From Desulfosporosinus cupriresistens (GTDB lineage Bacteria > Bacillota > Desulfitobacteriia > Desulfitobacteriales > Desulfitobacteriaceae), in contig NZ_MASS01000017.1 in assembly GCF_001707885.1 (NCBI RefSeq), positions 1-64,000 on the forward strand: DNA of 64,000 nucleotides. Direction: 5' to 3'. The position numbers and the translations under genes were made by a program. Below are positions 52,765 to 63,839 of this stretch, piece by piece. Every line of letters starts with the position of its first letter. Positions within the stretch are counted from its first letter, which is position 1. The notes under the pieces are model-generated. The model made no database searches and was not told where the DNA came from. It saw only the letters and a list, made by a program, of their open reading frames with translations.

Positions 52765-53931
52765 TTATCTCATCGGCCTGTTTTTCACACGAGCTGATTC
52801 TTCCCCAAGTTTCCAAACCGTTAGGATCCTCCAAACTGCTCGCTCTAACTGATCTTCCGCCTTCTTGTATGCCTCTTCGATGGTTGTCGGCCCTTCAGAA
52901 ACACTGAAACAGCTTGTGACCCCACTGTCAGCGAGAAGATCAGGAAGGCCCTCCACAGATCCTGAAATGACAAGTACAGGAACCTCATACTTTTTTGCTA
53001 AAGCTGCAACCCCTACTGGTGCTTTACCGTAAGCTGTCTGGAAGTCTGTCCTTCCTTCGCCAGTAAGTACTAAATCTGCGTGCTGAATTTTCTCTTCGGC
53101 ATTGGCTACCTCTAAAACCATTTGTGACCCTGGTCGCAATTTTGCTCCTAGAAAACCAACGACTCCCGCACCAAGTCCGCCTGCCGCGCCTCCACCAACT
53201 AATTTTAGCAGGTTTGTACCCGCATATTCGCTCAAACGTTCACCTAAGTTTTGCAAAGCTGCGTCCAGAACTCGGATATCCTCAGAATTTGCACCCTTCT
53301 GTGGACCATAAACAGCACTTGCCCCCTCTGAACCACATAGCGGGTTTTGAACATCACAGGCCACCTCGATCACCACTTTTGATAGGCGAGGATCTATTCC
53401 AGACATATCAATATTGATAAGGTTGGCAAGCGCTGCTCCACCTTGAGGCAAATCTTTACCCTGAGCATCGAGCAACCTAACCCCTAATGCAACCGCCAGG
53501 CCAGCTCCGCCATCATTCGTCGCACTTCCACCTATACCCAGGAGAATTTTCTTAACGCCACGCTCCAGCGCATCCCGAATAAGTTCACCAGTACCCTGCG
53601 TGGACGTCAAGCGAGGATTTCTTTCCTCATCATTCAAAAGCGTTAATCCGGAAGCCGCAGCCATTTCAATAATCGCCGTTTCCCCCTCGTCAATAAGTCC
53701 ATAAGCTGCCCCTATTGGCCGTCCCAAGGGATCTGAGACCTTGGTTTCGATCTTTTCTCCACCTACCGAGCTAAGTATAGCTTCCACCGTACCTTCTCCC
53801 CCATCAGCCATCGGGATCAGATCGATCACACTTTCCGGGTACACCCGTTGAACACCCCTGCTCATCGCAAGAGCTACGTTTAAAGCAGTTAAACATCCCT
53901 TGAAAGAATCTGGGGCAATGACGATTCTCAT
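52765..53931 (-). CDS. Glycerate kinase
   Basis: This 388-residue type II glycerate kinase (GarK/GlxK family) starts MRIVIAPDSFKGCLTAL and has IPMADGGEGTVEAI, GIGGSATNDGGAGLAVALG and VLTGEGRTDFQTAYGKAP. It phosphorylates glycerate in glyoxylate or sugar-acid use. ATG 53931 follows AAGGAG; the upstream membrane-protein gene ends 5 nt before. Confidence 0.93.
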   Translation of the reverse strand: MRIVIAPDSFKGCLTALNVALAMSRGVQRVYPESVIDLIPMADGGEGTVEAILSSVGGEKIETKVSDPLGRPIGAAYGLIDEGETAIIEMAAASGLTLLNDEERNPRLTSTQGTGELIRDALERGVKKILLGIGGSATNDGGAGLAVALGVRLLDAQGKDLPQGGAALANLINIDMSGIDPRLSKVVIEVACDVQNPLCGSEGASAVYGPQKGANSEDIRVLDAALQNLGERLSEYAGTNLLKLVGGGAAGGLGAGVVGFLGAKLRPGSQMVLEVANAEEKIQHADLVLTGEGRTDFQTAYGKAPVGVAALAKKYEVPVLVISGSVEGLPDLLADSGVTSCFSVSEGPTTIEEAYKKAEDQLERAVWRILTVWKLGEESARVKNRPMR

Positions 53932-53936
53932 TATTA

Positions 53937-54272
53937 TCACTCCTTAGCTTGAGCACGATGTCCCATAATCATTCCGATCTTAAGAAAAATGAAAAGACTA
54001 ATAAAATCTAAAACTACCAATGTCCAACCTTCAATTGGAATTCCTGAAATAACCGCAACCAAATAGGTCAAAGTATTGAATATAATAGCAGCAAGATATG
54101 CAGAACGCAGGTTCTCCGGCCGGGAACGATACCCTACCAAAAAACCCAGTGGATAAAAAACTGCAAAATTAAAAGTCAGTTGACTAAGTAATCCATCTGA
54201 AACAAAAAACTCGCCCCAAAAGATGAAGAGCAAGCTTAAAATAAGAAAATAGCGCCAAAAAGCAGAAATCAT
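53937..54272 (-). CDS. Small multi-pass membrane protein
   Basis: This 111-residue protein has three or four hydrophobic helices (FLILSLLFIFWGEFFV, LTFNFAVFYPLGFLVGY, AYLAAIIFNTLTYLVAV, WTLVVLDFISLFIFLKIG). No family recognised. GGGAGGCAAGC precedes the ATG; tightly linked upstream of the glycerate kinase gene. Confidence 0.7.
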   Translation of the reverse strand: MISAFWRYFLILSLLFIFWGEFFVSDGLLSQLTFNFAVFYPLGFLVGYRSRPENLRSAYLAAIIFNTLTYLVAVISGIPIEGWTLVVLDFISLFIFLKIGMIMGHRAQAKE

Positions 54273-54330
54273 GCTTGCCTCCCATCAAAACAAGGGAGAG
54301 AGTTGAGACTCTCTCCCCAATTCTATTTAT

Positions 54331-54594
54331 ACTAGTCAGAAAGTATAAGTTCAACTAGGCGGCCGCTGACCATGAATGGCCGAGTGTCCCCGTAGCCAAG
54401 ACTCAAACAAGGCGTTTGAGGTTAGAGCATCGCCACGGATGGCTAGATGCCGTATGACAAAGCGCCGTGATGGCGAGAAGGGAACGCCTTCGCTGAGGCT
54501 AACAAGAAGGTTAACACGTGCGATAACAGTGTCTGCAAAAAGACTAATACGTGCGAAGACAGTGTCTTCGCGGGCGTCAGCCAAGTTTTCTTTA
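54331..54594 (-). repeat. Repeat family B, locus 3 (inverted, expanded)
   Basis: On the minus strand it runs from AAGAAAACTTGGCTGACGCCC, through CGAAGACACTGTCTTCG (54554-54570), a degenerate second hairpin (GCGATAACAGTGTCTGC) and GGCCGAGTGTCCCCG-related sequence, to TACTTTCTGACTAGT. It starts immediately after the guaB stop codon. No gene in 54273-54594. Confidence 0.8.
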
Positions 54595-56061
<1,467 letters not shown>

Positions 56062-56218
56062 TCATAAATAGTTTTCTAATTAGTATACCAGAAATACGAT
56101 CATAAGGATAGGATTAGTTCTTGTATTAATTTTTCCCCTATTCTGAAGCAAACTATTCCATACTACTTGTAAACCAAGTTTATGTTCACTATGATAAAGA
56201 ATACGAGGAGGTGAAAAC

Positions 56219-56719
56219 ATGTTCTACCGAGTGCATCAATTCATTCAGGCGTTCTTTCCTCAGATTGATTCTTCCGAAATAAAATGGGCAATGAATAACT
56301 TGTCCCCTGGAGCCTGTTCACTTTTCCTCAATCAGTCTCGATCAGAACAACGTCACGCTCTTGATGTGGCAAAAAGTATCATGAAACATCAATATACTGT
56401 ATCAAATTCCGAATTTCAAAACCTGCTCGCCGCTGCACTCCTCCACGATTGTGGGAAATCCATCGTTTCCATTCGCCTCTGGCAACGTGTATTTATTGTT
56501 CTAATGCAAAAAATGCCCCAGTGCATCTGGTCGCGCCTCGAGACTAGCCAGACAATTTTCGCATTACCCTTAGAAATTGCCACGCAGCACGCCACTTGGG
56601 GCGGGTGTTTAGCTCAGGAAGCAGGTTTAAACCCTGAGATTTGTCTTTTGATCCGCGAGCATCATGCTCCTAACACAGAGCTAGGAAGTATCTTAGCAAG
56701 TGCTGATAATGCGCATTGA
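56219..56719 (+). CDS. HD-domain protein
   Basis: This 166-residue protein has an HD core: RHALDVAKSI (first His), ALLHDCGKSI (HD pair), QHATWGGCLAQEAG and REHHAPNTELGSILASADNAH. The last part matches the HDIG hydrolase arrangement. Soluble; substrate unknown. GAGGAGGTGAAAAC before the ATG. Confidence 0.85.
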   Translation: MFYRVHQFIQAFFPQIDSSEIKWAMNNLSPGACSLFLNQSRSEQRHALDVAKSIMKHQYTVSNSEFQNLLAAALLHDCGKSIVSIRLWQRVFIVLMQKMPQCIWSRLETSQTIFALPLEIATQHATWGGCLAQEAGLNPEICLLIREHHAPNTELGSILASADNAH

Positions 56720-56757
56720 AAAAGCATGAGTCGCCAAAGAGTAGGCTCATGCTTTTT
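56719..56757. terminator. Bidirectional terminator
   Basis: AAAAAGCATGAG (56719-56730) pairs with CTCATGCTTTTT (56746-56757). Overlaps the last codons of the convergent gene. Confidence 0.85.
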
Positions 56758-57013
56758 GTTCTGATGATTCCATCTTTTCTTGAAGTTCCACAATTTCTTT
56801 GTTTTTCGAAAAAATCCACTTAGCAAACCGTTTGTTATCTCGTTGTAAACGCACGTTTTCCTTTTCGAGCCGGTGAACTAAGGCCACCTTTTCTCTTTCA
56901 ACTTTCTCTAACAGGTTCATAAGTACCCGGCGGCTTACTCTTAAGTGTTCAACACGTTGCTCCAGCTCCCCAACACGAGCCCTAAGTAATTTCAATTCAT
57001 CTATGGCATCCAA
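56747..57013 (-). CDS. Coiled-coil hypothetical protein
   Basis: This 88-residue protein is nearly all heptads: LKLLRARVGELEQRVEHLRV, then LEKVEREKVALVHRLEKENV and ending in a second coil. Likely a dimerising scaffold. TTG start with GAGGGGGCG 8 nt upstream. Its 3' end overlaps the terminator. Family not recognised. Confidence 0.6.
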   Translation of the reverse strand: MDAIDELKLLRARVGELEQRVEHLRVSRRVLMNLLEKVEREKVALVHRLEKENVRLQRDNKRFAKWIFSKNKEIVELQEKMESSEQKA

Positions 57014-57111
57014 AGACTTTCGCCCCCTCGGCTCTAACTACACTAGTATTCTATGCCGAGGAACCGCATTTTAACCCTGCCCTATTAAAGACTCTTTCTT
57101 GAGCATCTCAA

Positions 57112-57957
57112 CTAGTTTCGCTCTGCTAGATCAAGGATTTGTTGAATCACATTAAGAGACACTCCCCAACCCCCGAGCTTCACACCGGGCTTAAGTGCTT
57201 CTCCATGAAAATCCGAGCCTCCTGTTATCAGTAGCTGATACTTCTGCGCAATAGTATGGAACTTTCTTACGTCTTCGGGATTATGATCGGAATGGAAAAC
57301 CTCGATGCCTTGGAGTCCAACTTTGACCCAAGTCGGAATTCCTTCCTCTAAACGATGGACACCGGGATGGGCAAGAACCGCAACACCGTGTGCTGCCCGC
57401 ACTAATTCAATCCCCTCTTCTGGTGTCATCTTATAGCGCGGAACATAAGCAGGAGCCCCCACCCCAATGTAGCGATCAAAACCTTCCCCAATACTACTCA
57501 CATATCCCCGTTCCATCAGAGCATGGGCAATATGTGGACGCCCTATAGATTCTCCTTGAGCAAACTGCCGAACTTCATTAACGCTAATATCAATCCCCTG
57601 AGCTTCCAAACAATCAAGAATCTTTAGCATGCGGTGTTCACGAGCTTGGCGTAAATACCTCAGCTTATCGTTTAAGAAGCTGGATGAACCATCTAGATCG
57701 TATCCAAGAATATGAACCTCTTTACCTTGCCACTCTGTGCTAAGCTCGATCCCTCTAAGTATTCTGATCTGATGTTTTTCTCCGGCTTCCTCTGCCTCTT
57801 GCCATCCCTGGATCGTGTCATGGTCTGTGATGCCAAGCCCTTTTAAGCCCAACTCTGCAGCTGAGTAGATAAGCTCTGTTGGTGTTAACAATCCGTCGGA
57901 TGCTGTTGTATGGCAATGCAAATCTGCTTCGAACTGGGAAAATGCTGAATGATCCAC
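57112..57957 (-). CDS. PHP-domain phosphoesterase (RNase AM/YciV-like)
   Basis: This 281-residue PHP protein has the metal motifs ADLHCHTTASDG, GITDHDTI, GIELS, the long YLRQAREHR helix, AHPG and GGSDFHG. That is the set of the YciV/TrpH-type 5'-3' exonuclease or nucleoside 3',5'-bisphosphate phosphatase. GTG start after GGGGTGAAAGA. Probably cotranscribed with the dipeptidase gene just upstream (42 nt). Confidence 0.9.
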   Translation of the reverse strand: MDHSAFSQFEADLHCHTTASDGLLTPTELIYSAAELGLKGLGITDHDTIQGWQEAEEAGEKHQIRILRGIELSTEWQGKEVHILGYDLDGSSSFLNDKLRYLRQAREHRMLKILDCLEAQGIDISVNEVRQFAQGESIGRPHIAHALMERGYVSSIGEGFDRYIGVGAPAYVPRYKMTPEEGIELVRAAHGVAVLAHPGVHRLEEGIPTWVKVGLQGIEVFHSDHNPEDVRKFHTIAQKYQLLITGGSDFHGEALKPGVKLGGWGVSLNVIQQILDLAERN

Positions 57958-57999
57958 TCTTTCACCCCTTTTCGAGGGAGCTTTATTTTTCTTTCTCTC

Positions 58000-58953
58000 T
58001 TATTTTAGCACAGCAGATAATAAACGCCTAAAATTACTACCTGTAATCTGTTCAATCTCCGAGGTGGAAAACCCTCTCTTTGTCAAATCATTAAGTAGGT
58101 AGTCGTAATCGCCGACATGCCCAAGACCATCAGGCGCTTCGCTAATTCCATCAAAGTCCGATCCTAACCCGACCGTTTCTACCCCAGCCACATCTGCGAT
58201 ATAGCAAATATGACGTACCACATCATCTCGAGTCGTCTTGCCCGCCTCTTTCAGAAATCGAGGATAAAAGTTGATTCCGACTACCCCTTTATGTTTTGCC
58301 AAAGCACGAAGTTGTTGGTCAGTTAGATTTCGTGGATGAGCACAAAGGGCCTGCGCACAAGAATGGGAAGCAGCGATGGGATCTTTCGAAAGTTCTAAGA
58401 CATGCCAAAATCCGGCTTCGTTCAGATGAGAGACATCAATAAGCATGCCAAGTTTATTCATGCGTAGGACAACTTCCTGGCCCAACAGCGTTAATCTACT
58501 TTGGGTGCCAACTTCGCCAACCCCGTCGCCCAAGGCATTACGTTGATTCCAGGTCAGCCCTAAAGCCCTGACACCTAGCTTGAAAATAATATCAAGCATA
58601 AAGATGCTTTCACCTAGGATTTCTCCACCCTCTACACTCATCAGAATACCTATCCGATCTGAGTCTGGTATTTGTTGAAGGTCCTGTTTCGTTTGAACAA
58701 GAAATACCTGATCAGGATGATCCCCAATAAATCGATGGGCCCCTTCTATTAGTTGTAATCCACGCCACGTAGCTGATGACGGTTTATACCTCGTTTCAAT
58801 AAAAGCAGCCATGAATTGAAGAGCTACTCCTGCCCTCCTTGCTCTCTGAATATCCCAATGTCCTCCCTCTGAAGGATCTTGAAGTGTCCTCTCACCGTTT
58901 ACAAAATGGATTAGACTATCGCAGTGCCCATCAATTATATAGGGTTTTTTCAT
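58000..58953 (-). CDS. Membrane dipeptidase (M19)
   Basis: This 317-residue amidohydrolase-fold peptidase has DGHCDSL (zinc ligands), SVEGGEILG with the bridging Glu, VDVSHLNEAGF (here IDVSHLNE), ASHSCAQAL and GLGSDFDGI. It cleaves dipeptides in Clostridia and relatives. No signal peptide. GAGGAGGGGC precedes the ATG. Confidence 0.93.
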   Translation of the reverse strand: MKKPYIIDGHCDSLIHFVNGERTLQDPSEGGHWDIQRARRAGVALQFMAAFIETRYKPSSATWRGLQLIEGAHRFIGDHPDQVFLVQTKQDLQQIPDSDRIGILMSVEGGEILGESIFMLDIIFKLGVRALGLTWNQRNALGDGVGEVGTQSRLTLLGQEVVLRMNKLGMLIDVSHLNEAGFWHVLELSKDPIAASHSCAQALCAHPRNLTDQQLRALAKHKGVVGINFYPRFLKEAGKTTRDDVVRHICYIADVAGVETVGLGSDFDGISEAPDGLGHVGDYDYLLNDLTKRGFSTSEIEQITGSNFRRLLSAVLK

Positions 58954-58989
58954 AACAACGAGCCCCTCCTCTTAAACAACATAATAAAG

Positions 58990-59021
58990 CACCTGTCTGC
59001 TATGATTATAGCAAACAGGTG
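58990..59021 (-). terminator. spoVS terminator
   Basis: CACCTGT (58990-58996) pairs with ACAGGTG (59015-59021), with TGCTAT/ATAGCA stacked inside, located 16 nt after the spoVS stop. Confidence 0.75.
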
Positions 59022-59036
59022 ATACTCAAGTGACAT

Positions 59037-59297
59037 TTAACGTGCCTGAATAATTAACTTAATGGCAGTTCTCTCTTCTCCATCAATTACAACGTCGGTG
59101 AATGCCGGGATACAGATCAGGTCAACTCCACTTGGAGCCACGAAACCACGAGCAATTGCTACAGCTTTGACAGCTTGATTGAGAGCTCCTGCTCCAATAG
59201 CCTGTAGCTCAGCGCCACCGCTCTCACGAAGAACCCCTGCAAGGGCACCCGCGACAGCATTCGGACTTGATTTTGCTGAAACTTTTAAAACATCCAT
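59037..59297 (-). CDS. spoVS: Stage V sporulation protein S
   Basis: This 86-residue protein exactly matches SpoVS in length and sequence character: MDVLKVSAKSSPNAVAGALA, VLRESGGAELQAIGAGALNQ, AVAIARGFVAPSG. SpoVS has an Alba-like fold and acts in coat assembly and septation during sporulation. ATG 59297 follows AGGAGG. It follows ymdB, as in other Firmicutes. Confidence 0.97.
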   Translation of the reverse strand: MDVLKVSAKSSPNAVAGALAGVLRESGGAELQAIGAGALNQAVKAVAIARGFVAPSGVDLICIPAFTDVVIDGEERTAIKLIIQAR

Positions 59298-59435
59298 AGA
59301 AACATCCTCCTGCTCGAATTGGTTTACAAGTATTGCCACAACTTTGAATATATGTATTCGAGAGCAAGCAGGCGAAATCCTCTTTTCTCAAAAGAATTTT
59401 CAGATTTTTTATATAATTATGTGAAAACGCCTTTA

Positions 59436-60218
59436 TTAGGCTTCAGCAAAGCGTTGAATCGTTTCAATTTTACTGGTTTTTCCAGATTCCTCATCAATAT
59501 CTAAGATCAGAGCATTAATCTGTACCGGGCCACTTGCCAACTCGAACTTCGCGGGAAGCTGGGTCAAAAAGCGATTTATAATAATTTCCTTTTTTACTCC
59601 CAAAACAGAATCTCTTGGTCCTGTCATACCGACATCTGTAATATAAGCTGTTCCCTGAGGAAGCACACGGGCATCTGCTGTCTGAATATGGGTATGAGTT
59701 CCCACAACAGCGCTGACTTTACCATCGAGAAACCAGCCCAACGCAACTTTTTCTGAAGTTGCCTCGGCATGGAAATCGATTATGATAATAGGAGTCTCTT
59801 GTTTAATTTGATTAATCCAACGTATAGCTCCACTAAAGGGGTCCTCCAGTGGGGGTAAAAATATACGACCGGATAAATTAAGAACACCAATTTTTCTTCC
59901 CATCGCCCGAATAAAACCATGCCCTTGTCCCGGTGCTCCAACTGGATAATTTGCTGGGCGGACAAGTCTTGGCTCATGATCGATAAAATTCATAATTTCT
60001 CTTTGATCCCAAACATGATTCCCCATTGTCAAGAATTGGATTCCATATTTATAAAGTTCTTCAGCAACATCTTTTGTTAATCCTTTTCCAGCCGCGGCAT
60101 TTTCTGCATTGGCAATGGTTATATCAACTTTATATTCCGCCTGAAGTGGTTTTAAGAAACGTTTAACAGCTTCCCTTCCAGGCTTACCCACTATGTCTCC
60201 AATAAAAAGTATTCGCAA
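59436..60218 (-). CDS. ymdB: YmdB metallophosphoesterase
   Basis: This 260-residue enzyme has GDIVGKPGREAVK, IANAENAAAGKGL, GNHVWDQRE, DFHAEATSEK and GTHTHIQTADARVL, the di-iron site of the YmdB family of 2',3'-cyclic nucleotide phosphodiesterases. In Bacillus, YmdB affects biofilm and RNA decay through RNase Y. The neighbourhood rny-ymdB-spoVS is conserved, here with one extra gene in the middle. Confidence 0.95.
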   Translation of the reverse strand: MRILFIGDIVGKPGREAVKRFLKPLQAEYKVDITIANAENAAAGKGLTKDVAEELYKYGIQFLTMGNHVWDQREIMNFIDHEPRLVRPANYPVGAPGQGHGFIRAMGRKIGVLNLSGRIFLPPLEDPFSGAIRWINQIKQETPIIIIDFHAEATSEKVALGWFLDGKVSAVVGTHTHIQTADARVLPQGTAYITDVGMTGPRDSVLGVKKEIIINRFLTQLPAKFELASGPVQINALILDIDEESGKTSKIETIQRFAEA

Positions 60219-60237
60219 CGAACGTGCCTCCTTCTAA

Positions 60238-60422
60238 ATCGAGGTTCGAGGCGCGAGGTTCGAAATTTGCACATCGCCCACCACCCCTAAACAATATTCA
60301 TAGAATGCTATTATTCTTCATTTTAATACAGTTTATCCGGTTCGAGGTTCATGGCTCGAATATCATATATCAAGTATTAAATATCGAACATCGAACATCG
60401 AACATCGCGCTTCGCGCCTCGC
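60238..60422. repeat. Inverted and tandem short-repeat spacer
   Basis: It begins TCGAGGTTCGAGGCGCGAGG and ends with tandem TCGAACA units (about 60383-60404) followed by TCGCGCTTCGCGCCTCGC. The left GAGGTTCGAGG units are the inverse of the right CCTCG and CGAAC units, so the two ends can pair. No gene is read through it. Confidence 0.65.
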
Positions 60423-60426
60423 AAAC

Positions 60427-60930
60427 CTAATTCTTAAATACCAATACTCGACCCTCTTCTCGCAAAGCGACAACGTTTTTATCAATATCATGCGTCTGAA
60501 TTGAAGACAGCATGTGGTTAATCATTTCTTCCTGAAAAACCTGTTCATCTTCGGGCAGATTCATTTCATCGTAGACTAAATTCTGTTTATATTCTCGTTT
60601 TAGAAGTTCAACAATGAGCCCTACTTCGCGTTGAGTCATACTATCGACATCCCGGGTTACTGTGATAACACAGACGTTTTCCTCGCTCCGACATGCAATA
60701 TCAAAAACCCGCATACTCTTTCCCTCAAGCTGATGGAAGAGTTCTAAGGCAGGTTTCAGGATTTCTTGGAAAGAAGAGAGTTCATCGTGTTGCGTTATCA
60801 TAAAGGTAAACTTAAGGGCATGCTGCTCACGCCAATAATGAACCGAACCTACCTCAGAGTATCTCAACAGAATTGAGGTCAATAGTCCTACTCCGTCTTG
60901 AACACGTCCTCCATCTTTATATATATTCAT
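60427..60930 (-). CDS. Hypothetical protein between rny and ymdB
   Basis: This 167-residue soluble protein has no family I recognise. The N-terminus GLLTSILLRYSEVGSVHYWR is followed by ALKFTFMITQHDELSSFQEI, an FMI-type strand pattern that could be a small alpha/beta (ACT-like) domain, and an acidic C-terminus (NLPEDEQVFQEE). It lies between rny and ymdB, so may be linked to RNA turnover or sporulation control. ATG 60930. Confidence 0.7.
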   Translation of the reverse strand: MNIYKDGGRVQDGVGLLTSILLRYSEVGSVHYWREQHALKFTFMITQHDELSSFQEILKPALELFHQLEGKSMRVFDIACRSEENVCVITVTRDVDSMTQREVGLIVELLKREYKQNLVYDEMNLPEDEQVFQEEMINHMLSSIQTHDIDKNVVALREEGRVLVFKN

Positions 60931-61066
60931 CCTTGTTTTCAGTCCTCTCTATTACACTATCCTTAACATGACAACTATTCGGCATAGGACTGCTTTTTCC
61001 TGCATAGAAGCTGCTCAAATCGGTTGGGCATATTTGGTTTTAGTGCAAGATTAAACTTCTAGAATG

Positions 61067-61385
61067 ATATAAAGAAAACTTGGTTGACGCCCAAGCCAGA
61101 GGCGCAGGCGGCAGCTTTAGTTGCACTTATGCTTCCAGAAAGTATGGAACGAAAGTTATGCTTTCTGACTAGTATAAAGAAAACTTGGTTGACGCCCAAG
61201 TCACAGGCGCAGGCGGCAGCCTTAGTTGCACTTATGCGCTGGCCAAGGATGGCCGAGTGTCCCTGTAGCCCGAAGACACTGTCTTCGCACGAATTAGCCT
61301 TCTTGCAGGATGGCGAGAAGGGACCTTCCAGAAAGTATGGAACGAAAGTTATACTTTCTGACTAGTATAAAGAAAACTTGGTTGG
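61067..61385 (+). repeat. Repeat family B, locus 4 (tandem)
   Basis: Two units in tandem: both start ATAAAGAAAACTTGGTTGAC (about 61067 and 61173), both contain GGCGCAGGCGGCAGC-type sequence, and each ends with CAGAAAGTATGGAACG and TTTCTGACTAGTATAAAG. The second carries CGAAGACACTGTCTTCG (61271-61287). A third start, AAGAAAACTTGG, lies at the right end. No gene in 60931-61454. Confidence 0.82.
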
Positions 61386-61405
61386 GTCTATGTGCTTGGA
61401 TGACA

Positions 61406-61436
61406 AAAACAGGCGATCCGCAGAATCGCCTGTTTT
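61406..61436 (-). terminator. rny terminator
   Basis: AAAACAGGCGAT (61406-61417) pairs with ATCGCCTGTTTT (61425-61436), loop CCGCAGA, 19 nt after the rny stop. Confidence 0.9.
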
Positions 61437-61454
61437 AACATCTCTTAGATTTGA

Positions 61455-63002
61455 CTATTTTGCAAAGTCAACCGCTCGGGTTTCACGGATCACCACTACT
61501 TTAATTTGCCCTGGGTATTCAAGCTCTTCTTCGATCCGCTTACTTATCTCGCGCGCGACACGTGGAGCGAGCACATCATCAATCTTGTCAGGTTTAACAA
61601 TAATACGAACTTCTCGTCCGGCTTGAATGGCAAAGCACTTTTCGACCCCTTCAAAGCTCTCCGCGATCTCTTCTAGCTTCTGCAAACGTTTAATATACGT
61701 TTCCAAGGTCTCTCGGCGTGCACCTGGGCGTGCTGCAGAAACTGCATCAGCAGCAGCAACAAGGACGGCAACCAAGGTTTTCGGCTCAACATCGTTATGA
61801 TGCGCTTCAATTGCATGAACAACATCACTTGATTCCTTGTATTTTTTAGCTAGATCAACTCCAATTTGGACATGGGTCCCTTCCATATCATGATCGACGG
61901 CCTTGCCAATATCATGTAGGAGACCTGCCCGCTTGGCAAGCTGTATATCTATGCCTAACTCCGCAGCCATCAAACCTGCCAAATGAGATACTTCTGTCGA
62001 ATGCTTCAAGACATTTTGTCCATAACTTGTACGGAATTTGAGTCGACCGAGCAAACGAATTAACTCAGGATGCAAACCATGCACGCCTGTCTCAAATGTT
62101 GCTTGTTCCCCTTCTTCGCGGATCTTTTGGTCGACTTCTTTCTGAGCCTTTTCAACCATTTCTTCAATCCGTGCAGGGTGAATACGACCATCGGCAATAA
62201 GTTTTTCGAGAGCGATTCGCGCAACTTCTCTGCGTATGGGGTCAAACCCCGATAAAATCACGGCCTCAGGAGTATCATCAATAATAAGATCGATTCCTGT
62301 CAAAGTTTCTAAAGTACGGATATTACGCCCCTCACGGCCAATAATCCGACCTTTCATTTCGTCACTAGGCAACGCCACAACCGATACTGTTGTTTCAGCT
62401 ACATGATCCGCAGCGCACCGCTGTATAGCCAAAGCAATAATATTTTTAGCCCGTTTCTCTGCTTCTTCCTTAGCACGAGTCTCAATTTCCTTAATCATGA
62501 TCGCCGACTCATAGCGAACCTCTTCTTCAACTCTTTTCAGCAATAGCTGTTTGGCCTCTTCTGAGGTCATGCCGGATAAACGCTCTAGTTCAGCTTGCTC
62601 TTGACCAACAAGCAGGCTTAACTCTTCTTTTTGTTGTTCTACTTCACTTTCTTTGCGATGTATATTTTCCTCTTTGCGTTCAAGTGATTCAATTTTGCGA
62701 TCTAAGCTCTCCTCTTTTTGGAGCAAGCGTCGTTCAAGCCGCTGGAGTTCGTTACGCCGTTCTCGAGTTTCTTTTTCCACTTCATTATGGATATGCATAA
62801 CTTCTTCTTTGGCAGCAACGACCGATTCTCTCTTCTTACTTTCAGCTGCAGAATAGGCATTCTCGACAATACGTTTTGCTTCTTCTTCTGCAGATCCAAT
62901 ACCCTTTTCAGCAGTATTTTTACGAATAAGCCAACCTGCTAAGACACCTAAAGCTAACCCCACTAATATGGCGACTAATCCAATAATAACTGTTTCCAAC
63001 AT
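61455..63002 (-). CDS. rny: Ribonuclease Y
   Basis: This 515-residue membrane-anchored endoribonuclease has an N-terminal helix ([20 protein letters not shown]), a long coiled coil (about 40-190), a KH domain with [15 protein letters not shown], and an HD domain with [10 protein letters not shown] and [15 protein letters not shown]. It starts mRNA decay in Firmicutes. Full length. GGGGGTG precedes the ATG. Confidence 0.97.
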   Translation of the reverse strand: MLETVIIGLVAILVGLALGVLAGWLIRKNTAEKGIGSAEEEAKRIVENAYSAAESKKRESVVAAKEEVMHIHNEVEKETRERRNELQRLERRLLQKEESLDRKIESLERKEENIHRKESEVEQQKEELSLLVGQEQAELERLSGMTSEEAKQLLLKRVEEEVRYESAIMIKEIETRAKEEAEKRAKNIIALAIQRCAADHVAETTVSVVALPSDEMKGRIIGREGRNIRTLETLTGIDLIIDDTPEAVILSGFDPIRREVARIALEKLIADGRIHPARIEEMVEKAQKEVDQKIREEGEQATFETGVHGLHPELIRLLGRLKFRTSYGQNVLKHSTEVSHLAGLMAAELGIDIQLAKRAGLLHDIGKAVDHDMEGTHVQIGVDLAKKYKESSDVVHAIEAHHNDVEPKTLVAVLVAAADAVSAARPGARRETLETYIKRLQKLEEIAESFEGVEKCFAIQAGREVRIIVKPDKIDDVLAPRVAREISKRIEEELEYPGQIKVVVIRETRAVDFAK

Positions 63003-63050
63003 ACGTGCACACCCCCTTGTTTGTCAAATTCTATTTTTCAAATAAAAAAA

Positions 63051-63220
63051 ACTGGTTTCCCAAAACCAGTCACATTAAGCATAACCTTAAAGACGGGAGT
63101 TTTTCCCCGTTTCCTACAACTCTCGTAAGTCAAAAAACCGTATATTTAACTGACTACTACGAAATCTATAAGAAAACCTTAAAGGTTAAATCTTAACAGA
63201 GACAGGTCTCTGCTAAGATT
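63051..63220. terminator. Hairpins between recX and rny
   Basis: Two hairpins occur. ACTGGTTT (63051-63058) pairs with AAACCAGT (63063-63070). AATCTTA and CAGAGAC (63189-63203) pair with GTCTCTG and TAAGATT (63206-63220), one mismatch. The second, 60 nt after recX, is the likely recA-recX terminator; the first may end transcripts before rny. Confidence 0.7.
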
Positions 63221-63281
63221 TTAATATCATTTGCAAACAATGTCAAGCTTGTCCTAAAATGGTGCATTTTATACACTAGGC

Positions 63282-63839
63282 CTACCTAGGATCTAATGTC
63301 TCATCATCCCGATTATTAGTGGTTTTAATCTGATAGAGTACTTTTCTTACCATGTCGGAGGGATACCCACGTTGAATAAGCTTGCGAGCAACTTTTTGCT
63401 GAAGCCACAAATCACGCGGAACCTGTCTCTTGGAATCTTTCTCATGAACCTTTTGATCCCAACGCTCACCCTCTTGTACCCACCACCGTTTGGCGAGGGT
63501 TAAACACTGCTGAAACTCATCACCACTTGAATACGTTGCTTCCAACGCTTGCTCAATCACCTGGGATACTAACCCTCGGTTTTGCAAATCTTGGAGGACT
63601 CTGCGGCGTGAATAACGTCTAAGTCGATTTTGCGAAACTGTCAAAGCTAATTCCTGGTCGTTAATATAACCTAAGTTCTCCATCTTTTCCAACACTTCGC
63701 TAATTTCCGAGCTTTCATAACCCTTTTCCATCAGACGTGTTTTCAATTCATAATGTGTCAAAGCACGACGTGATAAACAATCCAAAGCGACCTCTCGGGC
63801 ACTCTTAAGAGGTTTAGAACTCGTCAAGTGAATCATCAT
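63282..63839 (-). CDS. recX: Regulatory protein RecX
   Basis: This 185-residue protein has the RecX three-helix repeats ([39 protein letters not shown] segments, and [21 protein letters not shown]). It modulates RecA filaments. Its start at 63839 overlaps the end of recA by 26 nt, so translation is coupled. The exact start among two adjacent ATG is uncertain. Confidence 0.92.
   Translation of the reverse strand: MMIHLTSSKPLKSAREVALDCLSRRALTHYELKTRLMEKGYESSEISEVLEKMENLGYINDQELALTVSQNRLRRYSRRRVLQDLQNRGLVSQVIEQALEATYSSGDEFQQCLTLAKRWWVQEGERWDQKVHEKDSKRQVPRDLWLQQKVARKLIQRGYPSDMVRKVLYQIKTTNNRDDETLDPR

Noticed and set aside
60382..60404. Possible CRISPR-like short repeats
   Set aside because: Units of 7 bp with no spacers; no cas genes in the window.
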